Of a DNA stretch of 64,000 nucleotides, positions 17,612 through 26,037 are shown one piece after another (positions within the stretch are counted from its first letter, which is position 1; each line of letters begins with the position of its first letter). The position numbers and the translations under genes were made by a program. The stretch comes from JBEKYD01 sp052148435 (GTDB taxonomy: Bacteria; Acidobacteriota; Terriglobia; Bryobacterales; Bryobacteraceae), in the NCBI GenBank assembly GCA_052148435.1, contig JBKQIF010000046.1:10077-74076 (forward strand), written 5' to 3'. The notes under the pieces are model-generated. The model saw only the letters and a program-made list of their open reading frames with translations, was not told where the DNA came from and made no database searches.

Positions 17612-18504
17612 TGTTCGCACATTACCTCGGGTTCGGCATAGCGGTCGCCCAGGGTTTCGGTCATCTGCGAGTTGAGTAACTCGAAGTAGCCGGGGCGCTC
17701 ACGGTCGACGAATTTCCCTACTACGATTTCTCCACTCTTGGTCATATCGCACTCCGTGGTCCGGGCGCCGTTGCGAATCTTGCTGGCCTGCTTGTAATAC
17801 TTCATGGTGTCCAGGCCGTCGCCCATCTTATTGCGGCGCTGATACAAAGTGGGGCAGGGCGAAATCACTTCGATGAAGCAGAATCCTTTCTTGTGCAGGA
17901 CCTCTTCCATGGAACGGGAAAGCTGCTTGACGTGGAAGGTGGTCCAGCGCGCCACGTAGGACGCGCCGGCGGCTTCGGCCAGGGCCACCAGGTTGAACGC
18001 CGGCTCGAACACGCCGTAGGGTGAAGTCGCGCTGATCACCTTGCTGGGGGTGGTGGGAGCGGTTTGGCCGCCGGTCATGGCGTAGGTGAGGTTATTGACG
18101 CAGATGACCTTCAAATCCATATTGCGGCGCGCGGCATGGATGAAATGATTGCCGCCGATGGCGAACAGGTCGCCATCCCCGGAATACACCACCACCTGCA
18201 GCTCGGGATTGGCCAGCTTCAAGCCGGTGGCGAAGGGAATGGCGCGGCCATGGGTGGTGTGGAACGAATCCAGGTTGGCATAGCCGGCCACCCGGCCGGT
18301 GCAGCCGATGCCGCTGACGATGGCCACTTTGTCGAGATTGGCGTGGGATTCGATCAGCGCGCGGGTAAAGCAATTCACGGTGGTGCCAATGCCGCAGGCC
18401 GGACACCAGATATGCGGCATGCGGTCCATGCGCAGAAACGGCTCCACCGGGTTCGCCGCATCCGCCGGGATGGTGCCGGGAATTTCGAGAGTCTGCTCGT
18501 TCAT
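17605..18504 (-). CDS. korB: 2-oxoacid:ferredoxin oxidoreductase, beta subunit (thiamine diphosphate-binding)
   Basis: 299 residues. CPACGIGTTVNCF and GIGCTGRVAGYANLDSFHTTHGRA are typical, and the ThDP/Mg motif is visible as YSGDGDLFAIGGNHFIHAARRN with VNNLTYAMTGGQ after it. The beta subunit carries the catalytic cofactor and a cluster-binding CxxC. The start at 18504 is fixed by an ATGA overlap with korA. 2-oxoglutarate is the likeliest substrate given the four-subunit KorDABC plan, but pyruvate or branched 2-oxoacids cannot be excluded from sequence alone. Confidence 0.9.
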   Translation of the reverse strand: MNEQTLEIPGTIPADAANPVEPFLRMDRMPHIWCPACGIGTTVNCFTRALIESHANLDKVAIVSGIGCTGRVAGYANLDSFHTTHGRAIPFATGLKLANPELQVVVYSGDGDLFAIGGNHFIHAARRNMDLKVICVNNLTYAMTGGQTAPTTPSKVISATSPYGVFEPAFNLVALAEAAGASYVARWTTFHVKQLSRSMEEVLHKKGFCFIEVISPCPTLYQRRNKMGDGLDTMKYYKQASKIRNGARTTECDMTKSGEIVVGKFVDRERPGYFELLNSQMTETLGDRYAEPEVMCEQC

Positions 18505-19658
18505 TGGGCCGCCTCCAGGATGGCCTTCAGAATCACTTCGGGATTGTGGACCGTGCCGCCGGCATGGGGCACCAGCGTCACTTTGCATTTACCGGCCACG
18601 GCGCGCTCCACCTCGCGAACCATCTGCCCCAGGTTCAACTCGGGAACCACCATCGCCCTGACCCTCGGGGCCAGCGCGGCGATGTGTTGCTCGGGGAAGG
18701 GCCAGGCCGAGATGATGCGGAACTTACCGGCGCGCACGCCTTGCTGCCGTGCCATATCGATGGCGCGCTGGGCCACCCGCGAGGTAATCCCGTACGACAC
18801 CACCACCACTTCGGCATCTTCCAGGTCCGCCGTTTCCGACAGGGCTCTCTCGCCCGCAAGCGGCTCCAACTTTTCCAGCAGGCGGGTCACGCTGCGGCTC
18901 TGCGTCTCCACGTTCATGCTGGGATAACCGCGCTCGTCGTGGGTCAGCCCCGTCACATGGAAGCGATAGCCATCGCCGGCGCGCACCATATCGGGCACCT
19001 TGTCCTCGCGCGGCTCGAACAGGCGGAATTCCCCGGGTGGGAGGTGGGTGAAGCGCCGGGGGTAAACGTCGATCGTGGCGGCATCCGGAATGATGACTTT
19101 TTCCGTCATGTGCCCCACGCATTCGTCCAGCATCAGCATCACCGGAACACGAAATTCTTCGGAAAGGTTAAAGGCCGTGATGGCCAGGTCGAAGCATTCC
19201 TGCGGCGAGTTGGGGCAAAGGGCGATGATGCCGTAGTCGCCGTGGGAACCCCAGCGGGCCTGCATCATATCGGCCTGGGCGGGCAAAGTGGGCAGGCCGG
19301 TGGAGGGTCCGCCGCGCTGCACGTTGACGAACACGCAGGGCGTTTCCGTCATGGCGGCGTAGCCGATATGTTCCATCATCAGCGAGAAGCCCGGCCCGGA
19401 TGTCACCGTGAAGGCTTTGGCGCCGCCCCAAACGGCGCCCTGGATGGTGATGGAGGCGGCCAGCTCGTCTTCCATCTGGATGAAGACGCCGCCGACTGTT
19501 GGAATCCTCGACGCAAAGCGTTCGACCACTTCAGTGGATGGGGTGATGGGATAACCTGCGGCAAATCGCGCACCTGCTGCGAGTGTTCCCTCACAACAAG
19601 CGTGGTCACCGTCGAGAAAATGAACACCTGTAAGGACACCCTTGGGGTCAGCGTGCAT
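18501..19658 (-). CDS. korA: 2-oxoacid:ferredoxin oxidoreductase, alpha subunit
   Basis: 385 residues. After GDHACCEGTLAAGARFAAGYPITPSTEV, the YPITPSTE motif of the pyrimidine-binding domain, come MEDELAASI, TSGPGFSLMMEHIGYA and the C-terminal transketolase-like domain (AWPFPEQHI, VPELNLGQM). The start is the ATG at 19656-19658, overlapping the ferredoxin gene by 11 bases. The operon is compact and all members overlap, consistent with one transcript. Confidence 0.9.
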   Translation of the reverse strand: MHADPKGVLTGVHFLDGDHACCEGTLAAGARFAAGYPITPSTEVVERFASRIPTVGGVFIQMEDELAASITIQGAVWGGAKAFTVTSGPGFSLMMEHIGYAAMTETPCVFVNVQRGGPSTGLPTLPAQADMMQARWGSHGDYGIIALCPNSPQECFDLAITAFNLSEEFRVPVMLMLDECVGHMTEKVIIPDAATIDVYPRRFTHLPPGEFRLFEPREDKVPDMVRAGDGYRFHVTGLTHDERGYPSMNVETQSRSVTRLLEKLEPLAGERALSETADLEDAEVVVVSYGITSRVAQRAIDMARQQGVRAGKFRIISAWPFPEQHIAALAPRVRAMVVPELNLGQMVREVERAVAGKCKVTLVPHAGGTVHNPEVILKAILEAAQ

Positions 19659-19866
19659 AGCGGGCTCCGAAAATGGCGAAGTCCGGGCAGTACATCCCGC
19701 AGAGGTCGCAACCGCTGCATTTTTCAGCAGCCAGCACATTGGGTGGGTGATAACCCTTGGTATTAAAGGCGGAAGAAAGCGTCAGAACACGCGTGGGGCA
19801 AAATTCTACACAGAAGCCGCATCCCTTACAGCGTTCCACATTGATGGCAACGAAGCCCTTGGCCAT
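19648..19866 (-). CDS. korD: Ferredoxin-like delta subunit, two [4Fe-4S] clusters
   Basis: 72 residues with two CxxCxxxCP-type motifs: CKGCGFCVEFCP near residue 13 and CSGCDLCGMYCP near 50. This matches the delta subunit that passes electrons from the beta-subunit clusters to ferredoxin. A strong Shine-Dalgarno (GAGGAGGG) precedes the ATG at 19866. First gene of korDABC, so the operon promoter should lie in 19870-19945. Confidence 0.88.
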   Translation of the reverse strand: MAKGFVAINVERCKGCGFCVEFCPTRVLTLSSAFNTKGYHPPNVLAAEKCSGCDLCGMYCPDFAIFGARYAR

Positions 19867-19946
19867 TGGAATCCCTCCTCTAAGGACGTAAAGGGACGTG
19901 CACGTCGAATACCAAAGCAGGCAAGTCAGACCCGATACTTAGCAAA

Positions 19947-19970
19947 CCACAGACTAAAGTCTGTGCTACC
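19947..19970. repeat. CACAGRCT repeat, variant copy
   Basis: Perfect stem CACAGACT / AGTCTGTG with a two-base loop, then GCTACC. One position on each arm differs from the other copies, and pairing is kept. Confidence 0.6.
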
Positions 19971-19990
19971 GTCATGAAGCTGGTCAAAAT

Positions 19991-20015
19991 GGTGGCACAG
20001 GCTTTAGCCTGTGAG
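19991..20015. repeat. CACAGRCT repeat, inverted copy
   Basis: GGTGGCACAGGCT, then TT, then AGCCTGTG. It is the same element as at 39964 in opposite orientation and lies 21 bases before the dehydratase start. Together with the preceding copy it forms an inverted pair. Confidence 0.6.
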
Positions 20016-20035
20016 AAATGTTTTACTAAAAAAAC

Positions 20036-20983
20036 ATGGAAACGACGGAACTTGCCATACAGGCTGCAGACGTCCGTGAAGCCGCCGGGCGGATTGCCCC
20101 GCTGGTGCGACGCACGCCGGCGCTGTTCGACGAGGTTGACGGACGGCGGGTCTTTTTCAAGTGCGAAAACCTGCAGCGCGGAGGAGCATTCAAAATCCGG
20201 GGCGCAGCCAACCTGATTCTGTCGCTGACACCGGAGCAACTGCGGCGCGGCATCGTTACCTATTCCTCCGGCAACCACGCTCAGGCGGTGGCCATCGCCG
20301 CCGCGCATGTGGGCGCGCGGGCGACCATCGTGATGCCGGAAGACGCGCCCCGCATCAAGATGGAATCGACGCGCAAATACGGCGCCCGGATTGTGACCTA
20401 CAACCGCGCCACCCAAAACCGGGAAGAGATCGCGTCCGCCATTCTGAAGGAAACCGGCGGCACGCTGGCGCCCCCGTTCGACCACCCGCGGATCATGGCC
20501 GGACAGGGCACGGCGGCGTTGGAACTGCTGGCGGACACCGGGCCGCTGGACGCGCTGATCGCGCCGGTGGGCGGCGGCGGCCTGCTGGCCGGCTGCGCCA
20601 CCATCGCCAAGGCCATCGATCCGGCCATTCGGGTTTTCGGCGCCGAGCCGGAGAGGGCCAACGATACGTTTCTCTCGCTGGCGGCGGGCAAGCGCGTGAC
20701 GGTCGAGCCCGACACCATAGCGGACGGACTGCGGGCGCCAACGCCGGGCCGGCTGACTTTCCCGGTGATTCAGCGCCTGGTGGAAGCCGTGCTGCTGGTG
20801 AGCGAAGCAGAGATTCGCGCCGCCGCGCGGCGGCTGCTGCTCGAGTGGAAGCTGGTGGTGGAACCAAGCGGCGCCGTCCCTGCCGCCGCGGTCTTCTTCG
20901 GAAAGCTGCCCGCCGGGATTCGCTCGGTGGGCGTGGTGCTGTCAGGCGGCAATGTAGATTTCGAAGAAATCGTGAAGTATTAG
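20036..20983 (+). CDS. Threonine/serine dehydratase-like PLP enzyme
   Basis: 315 residues, fold type II PLP enzyme without a C-terminal ACT regulatory domain, like catabolic TdcB or serine racemase. The PLP lysine is in GGAFKIRGA (near residue 53), followed by SSGNHAQAVA and the phosphate-binding GGGGLLAG (about 180-187). EPSGAVPAAA and LSGGNVD close the fold. Expected reaction: threonine or serine to 2-oxobutyrate or pyruvate plus ammonia; racemase activity is possible. The start is ATG 20036 with a weak ribosome site. The stop TAG lies at the edge of a palindromic repeat. Confidence 0.85.
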   Translation: METTELAIQAADVREAAGRIAPLVRRTPALFDEVDGRRVFFKCENLQRGGAFKIRGAANLILSLTPEQLRRGIVTYSSGNHAQAVAIAAAHVGARATIVMPEDAPRIKMESTRKYGARIVTYNRATQNREEIASAILKETGGTLAPPFDHPRIMAGQGTAALELLADTGPLDALIAPVGGGGLLAGCATIAKAIDPAIRVFGAEPERANDTFLSLAAGKRVTVEPDTIADGLRAPTPGRLTFPVIQRLVEAVLLVSEAEIRAAARRLLLEWKLVVEPSGAVPAAAVFFGKLPAGIRSVGVVLSGGNVDFEEIVKY

Positions 20984-20984
20984 T

Positions 20985-21007
20985 GGGACAGTCCTCCTGG
21001 CCTGTCC
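20985..21007. repeat. GGACAGGCC palindromic repeat, diverged copy
   Basis: GGGACAGTCC, then TCCT, then GGCCTGTCC: the same element as at 31525 and 55611 with one arm mutated. It sits immediately after the dehydratase stop codon. Confidence 0.5.
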
Positions 21008-21032
21008 GTGCTCACCGCCCGCACGGCATTTC

Positions 21033-21476
21033 TCAGGCGCTCCCGATCAAAACGATATCCCCGGGATGGGCGCCCTGCACCGCCTTCAAGGGGATGGACC
21101 GATCGAACGTGGCGAGTCTGCCGTGATTGCGGACAGCCAGGCCAAGCAGATACGCATCCGTGATCTTCTGGTGTCCGCCGATCGCCGACAGCCGGAACAA
21201 CGTGTCGTCCGTCAGAGAAACCGAGTCCGGCCAGAAATGGTGGTCCGCCGTGGCGCAAGCGCTACGCAGGCGGCTGGCCACCTCGGCGGGTGTCGCTCGC
21301 GCCTTCCCATAGGTGGGGTTACTCAGAATGCGAATGCAGCCATTCGCGCTGATCGGGCAGGTTGCCCAACCGTGCTTTCGATTCCGGCCAAGCCAGCCGT
21401 GCGCATCTTCGTGGTGGATATGGGTGGGATCGAAAAGCGCCACCAGGACGTTCACGTCGAGAAGGGAGACACTCAT
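21033..21476 (-). CDS. PIN-domain toxin (VapC-like ribonuclease)
   Basis: 147 residues. Acidic PIN residues are visible: D8 in LLDVNVLVALFD, a central aspartate in ITDAYLLGLAV, and TFDRSIPL near the C-terminus. VapC toxins are Mg-dependent RNases neutralised by the partner. The ATG overlaps the antitoxin TGA as ATGA (21473-21476). Confidence 0.85.
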   Translation of the reverse strand: MSVSLLDVNVLVALFDPTHIHHEDAHGWLGRNRKHGWATCPISANGCIRILSNPTYGKARATPAEVASRLRSACATADHHFWPDSVSLTDDTLFRLSAIGGHQKITDAYLLGLAVRNHGRLATFDRSIPLKAVQGAHPGDIVLIGSA

Positions 21477-21700
21477 GGCTCGGCGTCCCGCAGCTCGTTT
21501 ACTAACCGAAGATCCGGCCTCGGGGCGCCAGGCTTCGTCTCAAACAGCAAGAAGCCGTTCCGCACCTTCTGGGGCGATTTGGTGGCGAGCGCCTGTCGGG
21601 CCAGTGCGGAGATGAACTGCCCGAGCGTCACGCCTTGTTCTTGAGCCAATTGTCGCGCGCTGGCGAGAAGGTCGTCATCCAGCTCTAACGTGGTTCGCAT
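21473..21700 (-). CDS. Ribbon-helix-helix antitoxin
   Basis: 75 residues. MRTTLELDDDLLASARQLA is the classic RHH/CopG strand-helix opening, then a helix with GVTLGQFISALARQAL. The C-terminal part should wrap the PIN toxin. Start at 21700, seven codons inside the longest frame, because the RHH strand begins there. It lies just downstream of a 13-bp inverted repeat that is a likely autoregulatory operator. Confidence 0.83.
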   Translation of the reverse strand: MRTTLELDDDLLASARQLAQEQGVTLGQFISALARQALATKSPQKVRNGFLLFETKPGAPRPDLRLVNELRDAEP

Positions 21701-21714
21701 AACGTTAGAATACC

Positions 21715-21747
21715 GCATCACGCATCATCGCTAGTGATGCGTGATGC
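21715..21747. promoter_or_regulatory. Inverted-repeat operator candidate for the PIN/RHH module
   Basis: Perfect 13-base arms GCATCACGCATCA (21715-21727) and TGATGCGTGATGC (21735-21747) flank a seven-base spacer. Each arm itself contains a direct GCATCA repeat. The site lies 14 bases upstream of the antitoxin start, where an RHH dimer pair would repress its own operon. Confidence 0.6.
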
Positions 21748-21757
21748 GCCACGTCCC

Positions 21758-22336
21758 TTATTTCAGCCTCTGCGCTTTGTCGAAATCGTCTTTGAGCTGC
21801 TGGGTGATTTTTTCGGCAACGTCGGAGCTGGCGCCGTGAAATTTGGCGCCCAGACTCTCCTGGGTGGTGGACCAGATGACGTCGCCGTCCTTATTCACCA
21901 GGCGGACGGCGGCGATGGCTTCGTGGCGGCGCTCGACGGAGTGTTCGGATTCGTTGTCGCCGATACCGATGCCGGCGGCATTGCTCACGTGCGAACCGTA
22001 GCCGCCGCGGGTGCCGCTCAGGTTGGCGCGCGCATTGATGCCGTCGGAGCTCTGGTGGGTTTCGGAAAACACCAGGTCTTCGGCCGCCCCGCGCAGGATG
22101 GCGTCGGCTTTGTCCTCTTTCTCGGTCAGGATGAATAAGCGGGCGCCGGCCATGCTGCTGATGAGGATGTCGCGCATTTGCGCGGCGGTTTCGCCGCCCG
22201 TGAGGCGGTCCACGTAGACGCGGCGCAGGGTGAGCAACTGGCGCAGATTGGCGGCTTCGATGGGCGCCGGCGCGGGGGGATCAGCGGCGCTCGCCACCCA
22301 CCCAATCGCAACCAGGATGGCCAGGGCGGCCTTCAT
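21758..22336 (-). CDS. Conserved secreted protein of unknown function
   Basis: 192 residues. The signal peptide MKAALAILVAIGWVASAA is followed by a mixed alpha/beta domain. The segment FILTEKEDKADAILRGAAED, with VRLVNKDGDVIWSTTQES further on, recalls small periplasmic proteins that pair a nucleotide-independent fold with a repeated beta-hairpin; no family was recognised. The start overlaps the stop of the upstream gene as ATGA, so the two secreted proteins are co-translated. Confidence 0.65.
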   Translation of the reverse strand: MKAALAILVAIGWVASAADPPAPAPIEAANLRQLLTLRRVYVDRLTGGETAAQMRDILISSMAGARLFILTEKEDKADAILRGAAEDLVFSETHQSSDGINARANLSGTRGGYGSHVSNAAGIGIGDNESEHSVERRHEAIAAVRLVNKDGDVIWSTTQESLGAKFHGASSDVAEKITQQLKDDFDKAQRLK

Positions 22337-22794
22337 CCCTTGCCTGCCTTGCGCGCTTCGTCGTCCTGGTATTCCACGCGGCGGCCGGTGCGCGCTTCCA
22401 GACCCGCGAGCAGGCCGCGAATATCGCCCTTTTCCACCCGAAAGACCAGCGCCTGCTGCCGCCCGCCGGCATCCACAAATCCCAGCGTGACGAAATGCTT
22501 ATGGTTCTTGCTCAGCAGGAACACCGGTGAAAACACGACGGCCTCAATGTAACGGCGGCTCACGCTCTGGCCGTATTCCAGGGTGTTGATCTTGATGTAT
22601 GGAATGCGAAGTTGCTCCTTATCGAAATGAAGGGCCAGGGCATCCACGCCGGTAAGGTCGATGCGTACGTGACTCTTCACCGGAACACTCGACTCGGTAC
22701 CGCCGATCACCTGTGCCCGCGCCCCCGGATCGCCGGCCGGGGCCGCAAAGGAAAATAGAATGCCGATTACCGGTAGCCAACCCAATTGCTCCAT
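22333..22794 (-). CDS. Secreted protein of unknown function
   Basis: 153 residues from the ATG at 22792-22794, chosen because it begins a hydrophobic export signal (GWLPVIGILFSFAAPA). The mature part has the segments IPYIKINTLEYGQSVSRRYI and VFLLSKNHKHFVTLGFVD, which look like a PH-like beta barrel with a C-terminal helix (DIRGLLAGLEARTG). It is the first gene of a two-gene operon, divergent from the SIS gene. Confidence 0.6.
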   Translation of the reverse strand: MEQLGWLPVIGILFSFAAPAGDPGARAQVIGGTESSVPVKSHVRIDLTGVDALALHFDKEQLRIPYIKINTLEYGQSVSRRYIEAVVFSPVFLLSKNHKHFVTLGFVDAGGRQQALVFRVEKGDIRGLLAGLEARTGRRVEYQDDEARKAGKG

Positions 22795-22864
22795 GCGAAT
22801 AATTAGTGGAAGGGGACGCGCAAACTTCTCGGAAAATCCCGCTGCCCTGTTATCTTGGAGTTTC

Positions 22865-23905
22865 ATGTCCAGAATGCTCGATGAGATCCGGCAGCAGCCC
22901 GAGGCCCTGGCCCGGACGCTGGCGGGGGAAGTGCGCCATGCCGGGCGCTTTCGCAAGCTACTGGAGGGAAAGCGGCCGCGGCTGGTGGTGCTGGTGGCGC
23001 GGGGAACCTCTGACAATGCCGCCCTGTTCGGCCGCTACCTTCTGGAAATTACCACCGGAATTCCGGTCTCGCTGGCCGCGCCCTCGATCGCAACCTTATA
23101 TGAGGCCCCCATCGATTACCGCGACACGCTGGTGGTCGGGATCTCGCAATCCGGCGAATCCACCGACACCAACCTGGTGCTGGAGCGGGCACGTACCGCC
23201 GGAGCGCTGACGCTGGGGATCACCAACGAGCGCGCCAGCTCGCTGGCCCGGTTGGCCGAGCACGTCTTTCTGGTGCGCGCCGGTCATGAGCGGAGCGTGG
23301 CCGCGACCAAAACCTACACGGGCCAGATCCTGGTCCTTTACCTGCTGGCGTATGCCTTGGGCGGGCGCGTCCGGCTGGCCGATCTGGAACGGATTCCGCA
23401 ACTGGCGGCGGAGTCGCTTGGGCTGGAGGCCGAGATCGACGCGCTGTCGGAGCGCTACCGGTACATGCGGTCCGCGGTGGTAGTGGGCCGCGGCCTGAAT
23501 TATGCCAATGCCTTCGAATTCGCGCTGAAGTTGATGGAGACCTGCTATGTAGTGGCGGAGCGCTTTTCCTCGGCCGATTTTCTGCATGGCCCCATTGCGC
23601 TGGTAGAGCCAAGCTTCCCGGTATTCGCCTTTGCTCCTACCGGCGTAACGTGGCCTTCCATCGGGGAAACCCTGCGCAAACTGAAAGGGTTGAAGGCCGA
23701 AATCGTTGCCATCGCCGACCCAACCAACCGCGAAGTAGACGCCATGGCAACGCGCGTGATTCGGCTCCCGCGCCACATCCCGGAAGTGCTCACGCCCATC
23801 CCCTACATCGTGCCGGCACAGATCTTCGCCGCCTGCCTGGCCGCGCAAAAAGGCCTTGACCCGGACCGCCCGCGCACCCTGCACAAAGTCACCCTGACGC
23901 TGTGA
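22865..23905 (+). CDS. SIS-domain phosphosugar isomerase/deaminase (GlmS isomerase-like)
   Basis: 346 residues with two SIS domains: VARGTSDNAALFGRYLLE and ISQSGESTDT in the first, then GRGLNYANAFEFALKLMET and LHGPIALVE in the second. This equals the isomerase half of GlmS without the glutaminase half, as in AgaS and glucosamine-6-phosphate deaminases of the SIS type. Likely cytoplasmic amino-sugar phosphate conversion. The ATG at 22865 follows TTGGAG; the upstream in-frame extension is rejected because it runs into the divergent gene. Confidence 0.85.
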   Translation: MSRMLDEIRQQPEALARTLAGEVRHAGRFRKLLEGKRPRLVVLVARGTSDNAALFGRYLLEITTGIPVSLAAPSIATLYEAPIDYRDTLVVGISQSGESTDTNLVLERARTAGALTLGITNERASSLARLAEHVFLVRAGHERSVAATKTYTGQILVLYLLAYALGGRVRLADLERIPQLAAESLGLEAEIDALSERYRYMRSAVVVGRGLNYANAFEFALKLMETCYVVAERFSSADFLHGPIALVEPSFPVFAFAPTGVTWPSIGETLRKLKGLKAEIVAIADPTNREVDAMATRVIRLPRHIPEVLTPIPYIVPAQIFAACLAAQKGLDPDRPRTLHKVTLTL

Positions 23906-24002
23906 GCGTGGCAGCGTAGCATCGGGTCTCAGGCTGCCTTACTTAGCGGCTTTGGGGGCGCGAGAGACTCCCGCGCTTCGGCGGCGGGCAAGGTGAGCGC
24001 AT

Positions 24003-24497
24003 TCAGGCGGCCATCACGTTCTTGGCCGGGGGAGCGACCGATTCCTCCGCGTCGCTTGCGGCGATCGGCCGGACTCGGTTGGCCTGCTCGGCATTCCATT
24101 CATGAGCCAGCACCAGGGACACTATCGCCAGATTGTGAACCAACAGGTCTCGCTGGGCGCGCGTCGAACCCTCGGGCGTGAGGTCCTGGGCCCTCGCTAC
24201 CAGGCTGGCCAGCGCCGCCGGGTCCGCGTCAATATGCGAAAGATAGGTGGCCACATCGCGCTTCTGTTCGAGCAGCGATAACTTCAGCCAGCCGTCCAGA
24301 ATTTGTTGGTGCAGGCGCAGCGCCGCCGATTCGATCGCCGAACTACCGGTCGCGGTTGCCACGGCCAATGGATGGAAATCCCGAAACGTACACATCGCGA
24401 CCAGTTGGCCAAACACGGAGTTTTGACTTACGATCAGGTCGTTCAATTCCACTTCGGGCGCGCCGGTTTGCGCGCGTGCCAGGACGGGTGAGCTCAT
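24003..24497 (-). CDS. Hypothetical helical protein
   Basis: 164 residues, mostly helical by composition (LRLHQQILDGWLKLSLLEQ, RAQRDLLVHNLAIVSLVLAHEW). No signal peptide, membrane segment or known motif. The ATG follows AAAGGAGTTG. It stands alone between the SIS enzyme and a ferredoxin; function cannot be assigned. Confidence 0.6.
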   Translation of the reverse strand: MSSPVLARAQTGAPEVELNDLIVSQNSVFGQLVAMCTFRDFHPLAVATATGSSAIESAALRLHQQILDGWLKLSLLEQKRDVATYLSHIDADPAALASLVARAQDLTPEGSTRAQRDLLVHNLAIVSLVLAHEWNAEQANRVRPIAASDAEESVAPPAKNVMAA

Positions 24498-24726
24498 TCG
24501 ACAACTCCTTTCCCAGCGGGTCGTCAGCCAAGGCCTGAATCGAACTCGCTGGTATTCGGAATCTTACTCGGAGCCGTTCGTCGAGAACAAGACGCAACTT
24601 GGTTAGCGCCCCGGTTATATAGAGCGCCATGAAAGTACTAGCGGGTTTAGAACCCTGTCGAACCGGGTCACGACCGCCCAACCGGGGCGGACGCCCCTAG
24701 TCCCCTCTTACGCAGGATAGGCCGCT

Positions 24727-24978
24727 CTAGTTGTAGTGATTGGCGTTGATTTCGGCGAAATGCGCCTGGTCCGCGGGCAGATCCTCCAGAGTAAAGATCG
24801 AATTGGTCGGGCAAACCGGGATGCACGCGCCACAATCGATGCAGTCCGCCGGATTGACATAGAGCTGAGGTGCTTCGGCAAAAGCCGGCTCATCCTGCTT
24901 GGGATGAATGCAGTCCACGGGACAAGCCTGGACACAAAGTTCGTCTTTGGTGCAAGTATCGGTAATAACGTAGGCCAT
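24727..24978 (-). CDS. Ferredoxin, 7Fe/8Fe bacterial type
   Basis: 83 residues from MAYVITDTC. The first cluster motif is CxxxxxxCxxxCP (CTKDELCVQACPVDCIHP) and the second is CIDCGACIPVCP. The longer spacing in the first motif is typical of FdxA-like ferredoxins with a 3Fe or 4Fe cluster plus a 4Fe cluster. It could supply electrons to or from enzymes such as KorDABC. The longer upstream frame is rejected because the conserved start is MAYVI. Confidence 0.9.
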   Translation of the reverse strand: MAYVITDTCTKDELCVQACPVDCIHPKQDEPAFAEAPQLYVNPADCIDCGACIPVCPTNSIFTLEDLPADQAHFAEINANHYN

Positions 24979-25176
24979 GCCTGCAAGGCTGCAATCGTCG
25001 GGCCAACCCCGCGGCGGTGCCAAGTTGCAGAAAACAGGATGTGAAATTCCACATTTGCCCTCCGGGGACTGGGGCAAATGGCGCAGATGGACCGGCTTTT
25101 GCCGGGCATCGCCCAACCAACCGCGTCTCATGCCGCATGTCTCCTCGTCGCCCCGGCGCTACGCTAGAATTTCATC

Positions 25177-26037
25177 ATGCCGCTGGTTTCGATCGTTACG
25201 CCGTGCCGTAACGCAGCCCAGTTCATCGGCGAGACCGTGCGCAGCGTGCTCGATCAGGACTACCCGGACATCGAATACCTGATCATGGACGGCGCCTCGA
25301 CCGATAATACCGTCGAACTCCTTGCCCCTTACCGCACGCGTCTGCGCGTCGCCAGCGCTCCCGACCGCGGCCAAGCCGATGCCGTCAACCGCGGATTTGC
25401 CCAAACTCGCGGCGCCATCTTCGCCTTTCTCAATGCCGACGACCTCTACCATCCCGGCGCCATCCGTGCCGTCGTCGAGGCCTTCGCCGCCCACCCCGAA
25501 GCCGCCGCGGTCTACGGCGAGGCCCGCTACATCGACGAGTCCGGCCGGCCCGTGGGCAAGTATCCGGTGGAACCCTTCGACCGCGTCCTGTTCGAGCGGC
25601 GCTGCTACATCTGCCAGCCCGCGGCCTTCGTGCGCCACGACGCGTTTCGAGCCTGTGGCATGCTGGATGCCCACCTCCGCTACGCCATGGACTACGACTT
25701 TTGGATCCGTCTCTCCGCCTCTTACCCCATGCTCAAAATCGACCGCGAACTGGCCGATTCGCGCCTCCACGCCTCCAGCAAGACGCTGGCCGAAATGCCC
25801 GCGGCCATGCTGGAAGCCATTGAGGTGCTGCGCCGCCACTACGGCTACGTACCTTATAACTGGCTCTACGGCTATGCTCATCGTCTGCGCACCCGCCAGG
25901 CGCTCGCTTCCGCCCGGCCGGCGGCTTCGCTTCGAAGCGCGTGCCGCTCGGTGGCGATGGGCGCCCGTTACAACTGGCGCCACCCCCTCCGCTTCGGCAT
26001 GGATATCCTGTCGACTGCCCGCGAGGGCCTGGCTTGA
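25177..26037 (+). CDS. Glycosyltransferase family 2
   Basis: 286 residues. It opens MPLVSIVTPCRNAAQFIGET and has MDGASTDNTVELL and FLNADDLYHPGAI (the DxD-like motif), all GT-A features. Substrates unknown; surface polysaccharide or glycolipid decoration is most likely. Its TGA overlaps the TTG start of the next glycosyltransferase, so the pair is co-translated and may act on the same glycan. Confidence 0.88.
   Translation: MPLVSIVTPCRNAAQFIGETVRSVLDQDYPDIEYLIMDGASTDNTVELLAPYRTRLRVASAPDRGQADAVNRGFAQTRGAIFAFLNADDLYHPGAIRAVVEAFAAHPEAAAVYGEARYIDESGRPVGKYPVEPFDRVLFERRCYICQPAAFVRHDAFRACGMLDAHLRYAMDYDFWIRLSASYPMLKIDRELADSRLHASSKTLAEMPAAMLEAIEVLRRHYGYVPYNWLYGYAHRLRTRQALASARPAASLRSACRSVAMGARYNWRHPLRFGMDILSTAREGLA

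Noticed and set aside
19642..19977. Plus-strand frame over the korD ferredoxin
   Set aside because: The minus-strand ferredoxin has two complete cluster motifs and a strong ribosome site.
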